From contig NZ_OZ032161.1 in assembly GCF_964026575.1 (NCBI RefSeq), positions 62,001 to 126,000 on the forward strand: DNA of 64,000 nt, in the 5' to 3' direction. Below, in pieces: positions 57,020-64,000 of this stretch. The notes under the pieces were generated by a model, which made no database searches, was not told where the DNA came from, and was given only the letters and a program-made list of their open reading frames with translations. The translations under genes were made by a program, and so were the position numbers. The DNA comes from Candidatus Tisiphia endosymbiont of Melanophora roralis (lineage in GTDB: Bacteria; Pseudomonadota; Alphaproteobacteria; Rickettsiales; Rickettsiaceae). Numbering within the stretch: position 1 is the first letter of the stretch; every line of letters starts with the position of its first letter.

Positions 57020-57835
57020 ATGGCTACTACCCAAAATAAGTCGTTACCATTCTTTAATTGGGTTGGCGGCAAAAGAAAACTTGCCGATCAATTGATACAA
57101 TATGTTCCTGATACTTTCAATAATTATTATGAGCCTTTTCTTGGTGGTGGTGCATTATTCTTCAAAATAAAAGATAGGTGTCAGAAATGTTTTTTATCTG
57201 ACATTAATTTAGAATTAATTACCAGCTACAATGCTGTAAAAAAGAATCCAATAGCAGTAAATGATTTATTGTCCCAACACAAAGCACAGCACTCAAAAGA
57301 ATATTATTACAGTGTACTAAACAATGATAACAGCAATGACCCTACTAACATCACTGCTCGGTTTCTTTATTTAAATAAATATTGTTTTAATGGCATTTAT
57401 TGTATCAACAAAAAGGGCAAGCTTGGCTTGCACTTTTCTACTCATAACTATGGTATCTCTCATTTTAAGAAAAGACTAAAACAATGCAGTAGCTTTCTAA
57501 GTGATACCGTAATTTACGTCACTGACTTCTCATTTATCGAACCTCAGGAAAATGATTTTGTCTATTTTGACCCGCCTTATCATAAGGCTGGAGAGAAATT
57601 TTATACTCGATTGCCCTTTAATGAACAGGAACAAGTCAGGCTAAGAGATTTTGCCAAGGAACTCACTAGCAAAGGTGTAAAACTAATGATTTCTAATAGT
57701 GACACCAATTTTATCAGAGAAATATACCAAGATTTCACCATAAATACTGTTGACATTAAATACACCATAACTGGACAGAAAGTAAACGTACAGAAAGAAA
57801 TCGCCAAAGAGCTTATCATTACTAACTATGAATAA
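57020..57835 (+). CDS. Dam-type DNA adenine methylase
   Basis: An intact 271-residue D12-class N6-adenine methyltransferase. PFFNWVGGKRKLADQL and YYEPFLGGGALFF bind SAM; RFLYLNKYCFNGIYCINKKGKLG is the family middle; FVYFDPPYH is the catalytic DPPY; LMISNSDTNFIREIYQDF closes it. Dam family members methylate GATC or a related site; rickettsial RAGE elements frequently carry one. It is followed 60 bases later by the convergent integrase. A broken homologue lies at 46,647. Extended -10 promoter at 56,969-56,977. Confidence 0.92.
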   Translation: MATTQNKSLPFFNWVGGKRKLADQLIQYVPDTFNNYYEPFLGGGALFFKIKDRCQKCFLSDINLELITSYNAVKKNPIAVNDLLSQHKAQHSKEYYYSVLNNDNSNDPTNITARFLYLNKYCFNGIYCINKKGKLGLHFSTHNYGISHFKKRLKQCSSFLSDTVIYVTDFSFIEPQENDFVYFDPPYHKAGEKFYTRLPFNEQEQVRLRDFAKELTSKGVKLMISNSDTNFIREIYQDFTINTVDIKYTITGQKVNVQKEIAKELIITNYE

Positions 57836-57895
57836 GCTGATTGCTATGCTGATTACTCAATATATACTCAGCACTACTCTTACATTTAAGTATAT

Positions 57896-59432
57896 TTAGT
57901 TTTTTATCTGTTTCGTCAATTCTTCAATCATTCTTTGTTGTACTTCAATCTGTATTTGCAATGCCTCAATAATATTATTAAATTGAACATTATCAGTAAT
58001 TTCTTTTGTTTCCTTTGGCAGAGCTACTTTATTTTCTGTAAAAAATTCTGTGTCTTTCAGAATTTTGTCGAATGGAATCGCAGCTTTGTTCTGAAACTCT
58101 CTAACTTGCTCCTTAGCTATAATATCATATACTTCTGTTGACCTTTGATCCTTATGACCTAAAGCCTCACCTATTATCTCTCTATTTGCTCCAGCTTTAC
58201 GCATCCAACTATACTCGATGAAAATCAACAATTGCGTTGTCGTTGTCCAAGACCTGCGGTGCTCACGTACTAATGTACGCTGCGCTCCTCGGCTTGAACA
58301 CTCCTAGCACTTGTTGATTTTGATCTTCGTCTACCAACTCTTCATTTACGAGCAGTATACCATGTGTTCTTCTTAAGTCATGTATCCTTAAGTCGTCAAT
58401 ACCCGCTACTTTACAAATTTTCTGCCAAGCCTCCTGTGGGACTGCTATGTGACCACTCTTACTATCTTTATGGCTACTTGGAAATACCCATACTGATTTA
58501 TTATTATTTTCTTTTTGTCTTCTTGTCAATATGCTTAGGGCAGAGTTCACTAAATGAACTCTTTGTGTTTTATTATTTTTAGCAATCTTAGCTGGTATAG
58601 TCCATGTCATGTTTTCAAAATTAATATCCTGCCATTTCATAGATAAAACATTACTTCTCCTAGCTCCAGTAAATAATAGCATTAAGATAGCATCTGCAGT
58701 TATACTAGTACATTCTGCAATAACTGTCTTAATAAACTTTGTCAATTCCTCTATGATTGCAATATATCGTGTTCTGACATTTTCCGGATTTCTTTCAATA
58801 TCCTTTGCTGGATTCTTCTCTAACATTTCCCATTTAATACCCCTATTGAACATCGCACTAAATAACTTAACAAAGTCGTTAGCACTATATAGACCTCTAT
58901 TATTGCTAATATCATTAAACGTTTTCTGAATATCAGCCCTTGTTACAGTAGCTATTTTCATGTCATAATAATCTTTACCTAATCGTTTCATTCTAGCAAT
59001 ATCATTTTCCCAGCCTCTATTTCTACGTTTACAGTGTTCTTCAATATAATGTTTATCAAAAAACTCTTTAACGGTTAATTTGGTTAATTTATCATCTATT
59101 GGATTATTTGTTAGTTCGGCTGGTTGATTATCTATTTGATTATTTGCAATAGCTAATTTTTCAAGAGGGTTAATGCCTCTTGCTATCTGTCTTTTTAGTT
59201 CAGCAGCTTTATTTCTTGCCTCTGCTATCGACATATAAGGAAATTTACCTAATTTAATTGAACGACTAGGACATTTCTTCTGCACTGTTTTACGTAAGTA
59301 AAAAGTCTTGCTTTTGTTTGCAATAAGATATAAGCCCTTTTCTTTGATATCATTATAAAAATCTTGTTTAGTTTTGGGAGGAATAATTTTGCTTATAGAA
59401 TCTTGAGTAAAATGTAATTTGAAAGTTGCCAT
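57896..59432 (-). pseudogene. Tyrosine recombinase/integrase, split by a palindromic insert
   Basis: A P4/XerC-like integrase in two pieces. The front, 59,432 down to 58,359, has the DUF4102-type N-domain (LIANKSKTFYLRKTVQKK, GKFPYMSIAEARNKA), a core-binding domain (TVKEFFDKHYIEEHCKRRNRGW) and catalytic LFTGARRSNVLSMKW (Arg) and IHDLRRTHG (His, Arg). The back, 58,210 to 57,896, has SWMRKAGANREIIGEALGHK and STEVYDII (His and nucleophile Tyr). A 148-base palindromic insert at 58,211-58,358 separates them and shifts the frame. Removing it restores one frame across HDLRRTHG-SWMRKAGAN. Presumably mobilised the RAGE-like region. Confidence 0.87.
58211..58358. repeat. 148-base palindromic element inside the integrase gene
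   Basis: Ends ATACTCGATGAAAATCAACAA and the inverted TTGTTGATTTTGATC ... GAGCAGTAT; the core, on the minus strand, is CGCAGCGTACATTAGTACGTGAGC, shared with repeats at 7,149-7,293 and at the IS4 site. Its exact excision restores the integrase reading frame. Confidence 0.85.
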
Positions 59433-59486
59433 ATATCTACCTTAATTATATTATTAGTTTCAATAGCGTTTACACTAATGATGTTA

Positions 59487-60414
59487 GAGCTTGTCCGCAA
59501 ACTAAGTAATAGAAGTAATCCTACGAAGAAGTAATCGACTCATAGCCAAAAAAATTATATTTTCACTAGAATCAGTAAGAAAATCATATTCCTTGGAGAG
59601 CCTTCTATTTCTATTTATCCAAGCAAAGCTTCTCTCAACAACCCATCGCCTTGGCTGTACTTTAAACCCAACTTCCCTTGTTGGCAATAGTTCTAGTGGT
59701 GTATTTTTTGGTATCCAAAATCTGCACACTGGGCGTTTAACAATTTCTAAATCTATGTTATACTTTTCCTTAATGAGACCCTTTAAATCTTTAGACTGAT
59801 ACCCCATATCAGCCCACATTTGTTTAATAGTAGTGTACTCTTTTTGCATGTTACTGAGTAGCACTGTAGCTCCGTATCGATCATTCTCATTCGCAGAACC
59901 GACATAACAACCTAATACAAAGCCTTGTGTATCGGTAATAATATGCCTCTTTCTGCCCTTAATTTTCTTAGCTCCATCATAACCTTTAGCTCCCCTTTTT
60001 CTGTTGTCTTGACAGACTGACTATCTATTATGCAAGCACTAGGATACTCATTTCTACCTAATTTTCGTCTAACATCCTTGATAAGTTCATGGTTCATACG
60101 TTCAAATACACCTTGCTTCTTCCATCTTCTAAATTGTTCATATACTGTCTTCCAAATTGGAAAGTCATGCGGCATATATCTCCACTGACACCCAGTACGT
60201 AATACATAAAAAATTGCATTCAAAATCTCTCTTTTGCTATGTTTTAAAGGTCTACCTCCCTTTACATACGATACTTGAAACAAACCCTCTATCCTTAACC
60301 ATTCTTCATCTGTTAAATCTGTTGGATAATTTTTTCTGCTCATTCTTCTATACTTCTTACTAATAATACTTTGTTCACTTCATCATACCTTAATTTTAGT
60401 TTGCGGACAAGCTC
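59487..60414. mobile_element. IS5-family insertion sequence
   Basis: Inverted ends GAGCTTGTCCGCAAACT (59,487-59,503) and AGTTTGCGGACAAGCTC (60,398-60,414), flanked by target duplication TTA on both sides. One transposase, minus strand, in two frames. Confidence 0.88.
59502..60343 (-). pseudogene. IS5-family transposase in two frames
   Basis: The front half (from 60,343) starts MSRKNYPTDLTDEEWLRIEG and has GCQWRYMPHDFPIWKTVY and IIDSQSVKTTEKG (first Asp); it ends in a wrong frame at 59,912. The back frame continues with NMQKEYTTIKQMWADMGYQS (second Asp) and VERSFAWINRNRRLSKEYD (Glu) to 59,502. The change is -1 at AAAAAGGGG (about 59,996-60,004, minus strand). It could be a mutated G-run or programmed frameshifting, which is known in some IS5 subgroups. 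Confidence 0.82.
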
Positions 60415-60419
60415 TTATA

Positions 60420-61532
60420 CTAATTCCCTAATTTAAATTAGTATAAATAGTAGAAAAAAGATGAGATTATGTTATAATATTCCAAGTTTATGAATAAATT
60501 AAGGAAAGGAATATAATGGGATGTCATCAAAGATTAATAACAGAAGAGTTATACCAACGTGCTATTGAGCAACTTGCAAGCATGAACCGAGATAATAGAG
60601 TTGCTATTAGACTTATGGCTATAATTGCTGCTAAAGAAAATGGTGTTGGTGTAGTATGTAAGGTATTTAATATAACAACCAATACGCTTAGGAACTGGGT
60701 AAAAAGCTTTGCTCAAGGTAATGATAAAAGCCTTGAATATAAACAAGGTAGAGGACGAAAAAGTAAATTAACAAAAAATTGTTGTGAAGCAATAAATAAA
60801 TGGTTACAAGACGATTGTAACATGACAATAAAAAATATCATCATAAAACTTAAAGAAAATTTGGAGATTGATGCTAGTAAATCGGTTGTACATAGAGTAT
60901 TACAGAAACTTAAATTTGCATACATTACCCCAAGACCAGTGCATTACAAACAGAATAAAGAAACTCATGAAGGGTCTAAAAAAAACTTCAAGAAACAATA
61001 ACAAATAACCCTAGCAGTTACTTGTATTTCTTTGATGAATCACGTTTTGGGACTCATTCTAAATTAGGTTATGGTTGGTTTCGTAAAGGTAGCAGAACTC
61101 AAGTTAAAGCCAAAATGGGCTTTCAAAATTTCTATGTTTATAGTGCGGTTAACCCAATCACAGGTGATGATTTTACTTTAATGATGCCAAATGTCAATAC
61201 CGTTTGTTTAAATATATTTTTGGCAGAGATGTCTAAACAGATAGGAGAACAAAAAGCGATTATTGTTATGGATTGTGCTGGATGGCACAAAGCTAAAGAG
61301 CTAATTATTGCAACAAATATAGAAATTCTTTATTTACCCCCATATTCTCCTGAATTGAATCCGACAGAAAAATTGTGGCAATATTTAAAGTCTAATACTA
61401 TAAAGAATAGAGTATATGACACAATCGAACAACTAGAAATAGTAGTATGTTCCTGCCTTAAAAATTTAAGTGCCTCACTAATTAAATCGATTTGTTGTAT
61501 GAATTATTTGCTAAATTAAATTAGGGAATTAG
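60420..61532. mobile_element. IS630-family insertion sequence
   Basis: Inverted ends CTAATTCCCTAATTTAA (from 60,420) and TTAAATTAGGGAATTAG (to 61,532), flanked by the TA duplication typical of IS630/mariner (60,418-60,419 and 61,533-61,534). It directly abuts the IS5 copy: the IS5 target TTA and the IS630 target TA are adjacent. Confidence 0.88.
60516..61519 (+). CDS. IS630-family transposase, two ORFs joined by -1 frameshift
   Basis: ORF A (60,516-61,001) has a helix-turn-helix N-domain (GVGVVCKVFNITTNTLRNWV, KNIIIKLKENLEIDASKS). ORF B (to 61,519) carries the DDE core: YFFDESRFGTH (Asp), IVMDCAGWHKAKELI (Asp) and YSPELNPTEKLWQYLKS (Glu). Frames meet at a run of eight A (60,978-60,985, TCT AAA AAA AAC), where a -1 slip gives KKKLQETITNNPSSYLYFFDE with no stop. 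This is the usual IS630 slippery-run arrangement, so the element may be functional. ORF B has no good own ribosome site. Confidence 0.86.
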
Positions 61533-61534
61533 TA

Positions 61535-62188
61535 TTATTGGTATTTTTTATTTAAATTAAGTGGTTTTTTATTGATTTTTAATATAGGAGGGCATAGAGT
61601 AAAATCCTGTTTTTTGTTTTGTAAAAAATAGACATTGAGGTTAGAATTAAAAATTTGACTATTATCATTCTAACCTCGGTGCTTGATACTGCACCACGCA
61701 GTTTCATGTTCTACAAATACACCCATTATTCCTGATAGTACAGGGGATTTTCACTAGATTTAGAAAATTTTTAGAATAGTGTTAACTTAGTAACATCAGC
61801 TAAAATTGTTATTATAGTTGATGCCTAAATATCTGATAAGTAAGCACTTAATTGATAATGTGTATTGAGTTATATACCGATGATTTTTGTGATATTTATT
61901 GTTAATTTAATTATTAATATTAAGTTTTAAGCAAAAAACAATTAAAAAAATTAACTTATTTAATTAACCTATTTTAGTTTAAAACTATAATAACAATTCA
62001 ACTAAGAATGTGACTAGAAACTATTATTTTTCATGTAGGTTTTATTTTGGTTTTGCAAGAAATTACCCCAATTTTTATCATAAATTGACAAATATATTAG
62101 GTTTAGATGGTTTTTAAATATTAATTCAAACTATAGGAGGAAAGCTTATGAGTACTAGGACTTCAATGGCTAAAACTAATAAAAAATT
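61535..62188. promoter_or_regulatory. Intergenic region with leader copy C and a truncated gene start
   Basis: No full gene. 61,630-61,786 is copy C of the hairpin leader; the region to about 61,905 continues to resemble the area upstream of dam. 61,906-62,085 is very AT-rich. TTGACA at 62,085 lacks a good -10. AGGAGGAAAGCTT precedes ATG 62,148, which opens MSTRTSMAKTNKKF and then runs into the tRNA-Arg 3' end; it looks like a truncated gene start. Confidence 0.5.
61630..61786 (-). repeat. Hairpin leader repeat, copy C
   Basis: ATTGAGGTTAG and CTAACCTCGGT stem, ACCACGCAG, AAATACAC, and TTAGAATAGTGTTAAC, in the same order as copies A and B. If the IS5 and IS630 are removed it would lie about 150 bases upstream of the integrase start on the minus strand. 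Confidence 0.72.
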
Positions 62189-62265
62189 TGGCGCACCCGG
62201 AGGGAGTCGAACCCCCAGCCTTATGATCCGTAGTCATATACTCTATCCAATTGAGCTACGGGTGC
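62189..62265 (-). tRNA. tRNA-Arg (anticodon ACG)
   Basis: On the minus strand GCACCCGTAGCTCAATTGGA starts the cloverleaf; anticodon stem TATGA / TCATA encloses loop CTACGGA with anticodon ACG; the T-arm contains GGTTCGACTCC; the acceptor arm CGGGTGC closes on GCACCCG, followed by G and an encoded CCA. Length 77 bases. RAGE and phage integrases often use tRNA 3' ends, and the truncated ORF at 62,148 ends exactly at this one. Confidence 0.95.
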
Positions 62266-62872
62266 TATATATACTCTTCTGTTTTAAAGAATTGTTTTTT
62301 GAGATATTATTGGATTCACGTACCAAAGTACACTGAGTGCGTTCCTAATTCATTTTCAATTCGTAAGACCATTCGAGTATACTTGAATCCTAGATAGCAT
62401 AGTGTGCTTATTTTTATAAAACATCTTAAAATTGAAAATTTTTAGAAAGAGTATACTATATCCCTAAACTCCTATTATGTCAAGATCACAAGTTTCCAAA
62501 CCTAGAACAGGGCAGTTTAAAAATCGCAACTGTGAGTAGAAGGGGGTGCAAATGTTTAGAACAGGAATAAAAGAACTAAAAGATACTGCAAGCTAGGAAA
62601 TAAGGTATCTAGAAAGAGATAAAGATAGTAAGAAAGAGTGGCTTTGTTGCATAAATAGGATTTGAGATAAATTACCCCTAACCCCAAAATAGAAGGTTAG
62701 CAAACGGCAACAGAAATTGGTTTGCCAATCTCAAACATTTTGTTTAGAAGGTAGCATTTAAAATTGTAAAAGTAAAGACTTGATCTGACAGTTTGGAGTT
62801 GTTGGATACGAAAATATGGAATAAAATCGTACCCAGCAAATTTTAACAACCTCTTATTAAGGAGATTGTCAG
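62266..62872. repeat. Repeat and decayed-transposon region
   Basis: 62,267-62,382 is an inverted copy of the TATACTC palindromic element of 39,538 (TATACTCTTCTG ... CATTCGAGTATAC; core GGATTCACGTACC, AAAGTACAC). 62,509-62,533 repeats the arm of the 23,091 element. GGCTTTGTTGCATAAATAGG at 62,640 looks like a transposon inverted-repeat end. A 61-codon minus-strand frame (62,697-62,882) may be a tail of an IS gene but I cannot place it. Confidence 0.5.
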
Positions 62873-63244
62873 ATGACAACATATCAAGAAAAAATTATAA
62901 AACCAAGAATTGGTTTATTACAATTAGCAGAACAACTAGGAAACGTATAGCAAGCTTGTAAAGTAATGGGCTATAGCAGAGATACATTTTACCGCTATAA
63001 GGAACTGCATGAGCAAGGTGGAGCAGAATCTTTGTTTGAGATGACTAGAAAGAAGCCATGTTTGAAGAATCGTGTTCCATCTAATATCGAGGATGCAGTA
63101 GTTAATATAGCTGTTGAATTTCCTGCTTATGATCAGGAACGTACTGCTAATGAATTACGTAGGAGAGGTATCATTATCTTTGGAGGTGGAGTAAGGTCTG
63201 TTTGGCTACGTCATGACTCATCTTCTAGACGAAAAAGTGCTTAA
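62873..63244 (+). pseudogene. IS481-family transposase remnant
   Basis: The frame MTTYQEKIIKPRIGLLQLAE is followed by TAG at 62,948 (replacing a residue before QACKVMGYSRDTFYRYKELH), then continues in the same frame with SLFEMTRKKPCLKNRVPSNI and GIIIFGGGVRSVWLRHD before diverging and stopping at 63,244. The first part matches IS481 transposases (about 300 residues or more); the DDE core is missing. Nonsense change plus truncation make it a pseudogene. AAGGAG lies before the start. Confidence 0.82.
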
Positions 63245-63314
63245 AACACCTAAAGAATGAGGTTTATAAGGATTATGCTATAAGATTTGTAGTCATGTAA
63301 ATGATGTTTTTTAT

Positions 63315-63343
63315 TTGACAATACTGGAATTTAGAGATATAAT
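63315..63343 (+). promoter_or_regulatory. Consensus promoter with almost no leader
   Basis: TTGACA (63,315-63,320), 17-base spacer, TATAAT (63,338-63,343). The ATG of the transposase is at 63,351, so transcription should start at or next to the start codon. Confidence 0.65.
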
Positions 63344-63350
63344 CTCTTTC

Positions 63351-64000
63351 ATGTATATTACAACTGTTCCAAATAGAAATTCTCGTCCTGCAATATTGCT
63401 TCGTACCTCTTATCGCGAAGACGGGAAAGTATTAAATAAAACCCTAGCTAACTTAACTAACTGGGATGATTTACGCATTGAGGCTTTTAAGAAGATGCTT
63501 AAAGGTGAATTTGATGGTTTAGATGGTGTTCCTGAGGTTGGTGAAAGTTTTGGGACTATTTTTCTACTAAAAAAAATTGCTGATGAAATTGGTATTACTA
63601 AGGCTCTTGGTACTAGAAGCAAAGAAGCTTTATTGAGTCTATTTTTGGTTTTAGCACGCTTTGCTCACCAAGGGTCTAGACTTTCCAGCGTGAAATGGGC
63701 GAAATCGCATGCGATATCTGATGTATTATCTGTCGATTCATTTGATGAAAACCATTTATATCAGGCTCTAGAATGGTTAGAAGAGAACCAAGAAAAGATC
63801 GAATTAAAATTATTTAAAACTTATCAAAAGAAAAATAACAAGCTGCCTGTTATGCTTTTATATGACGTCACTTCCAGCTATTTCGAAGGAACAGAGAATG
63901 AACTTGCGGAATATGGGTACAATCGGGATAAAAAGAAGGGTAAAAAGCAAATAGTGATTGGTCTATTAACTGATGATTATGGCGAACCTTTGGCTGTTAG
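63351..64000 (+). CDS. IS1634-family transposase (5' part)
   Basis: A frame open from ATG 63,351 to the end of the window (216 codons). MYITTVPNRNSRPAILLRTS opens it; LARFAHQGSRLSSVKWAKSH and LLYDVTSSYFEGTENELAEY with GYNRDKKKGKKQIVIGLLTD are typical of IS1634/IS4-superfamily transposases, with the first catalytic Asp in YDVTSSYFEG. The 3' part is outside the window. A near-leaderless consensus promoter precedes it. Confidence 0.88.
   Translation, partial: MYITTVPNRNSRPAILLRTSYREDGKVLNKTLANLTNWDDLRIEAFKKMLKGEFDGLDGVPEVGESFGTIFLLKKIADEIGITKALGTRSKEALLSLFLVLARFAHQGSRLSSVKWAKSHAISDVLSVDSFDENHLYQALEWLEENQEKIELKLFKTYQKKNNKLPVMLLYDVTSSYFEGTENELAEYGYNRDKKKGKKQIVIGLLTDDYGEPLAV

Noticed and set aside
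62148-62336. 62-codon frame across the tRNA-Arg gene
   Set aside because: Only the first 14 codons have coding signals; the rest is the tRNA antisense, a known false protein (GAPGGSRTPSLMIRSHILYP).
62697-62882. 61-codon minus-strand frame before the IS481 remnant
   Set aside because: Protein-like in places but no family recognised and no complete gene; perhaps an IS tail. Not annotated as a gene.

Overview
The window is AT-rich chromosomal DNA from a Rickettsiaceae bacterium. Evidence: an rOmpB/Sca-type autotransporter, a Tlc ADP/ATP translocase, a split pair of RelA/SpoT genes, small proteins I know only from Rickettsia relatives (DUF2748-like, DUF2706-like), ProP-type and organophosphate-type MFS carriers, and many short palindromic repeats between and inside genes. 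A transaldolase/FSA-type gene behind parAB suggests a lineage close to 'Candidatus Tisiphia' (Torix group) or 'Candidatus Megaira' rather than classical Rickettsia; this is inference.

Layout. 1-43.6 kb is a normal core: yebC end and a GlmU-like uridylyltransferase; HU-like, sppA, smpB, dapA, ilvE on the minus strand; ompR-envZ; an alkaline-phosphatase-fold sulfatase; comEC; rnhB; a DUF2748-like gene and lipB; a large TPR/coiled-coil protein with a PPxY motif; ctaB and parC; the 1868-residue autotransporter; comF and a small lipoprotein; an OPA-type MFS carrier; the ndk-mnmG-rsmG-parA-parB-fsa run; ettA; a TatB-like protein with a TfoX-N protein; a hemerythrin-like protein; mltG-cyaY; and tlc. 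Between these lie repeat-filled gaps of 0.3-1.2 kb holding at least three palindromic repeat families.

43.6-64 kb is accessory. It starts with an IS4-type element inside a palindromic repeat, then a decayed phage segment: a virion-protein remnant, a frameshifted dam, an Rpn nuclease, then a coiled-coil protein, 3TM holin, GH24 endolysin and a YqaJ-tail-like protein behind a promoter with a possible operator. From 51.3 kb follow genes typical of the Rickettsiales amplified genetic element (RAGE) cargo: ProP-type MFS, RelA/SpoT hydrolase and synthetase, an LRR protein, a histidine kinase, an intact Dam and a tyrosine integrase broken by a 148-bp palindromic insert. No tra/T4SS genes are present. 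A roughly 140-170 bp leader with a strong hairpin occurs three times here, each upstream of a minus-strand unit. The end carries back-to-back IS5 and IS630 copies, tRNA-Arg(ACG), a decayed IS481 and the start of an IS1634 transposase that runs off the window.

How genes work together: parAB/fsa, mnmG/rsmG and ndk form a tight replication/translation run; mltG, comEC, comF, Sca and Tat-like genes are envelope functions; Tlc and the MFS carriers fit an obligate intracellular life; SpoT pieces, histidine kinase, LRR and PPxY proteins are candidate signalling or host-interaction factors.
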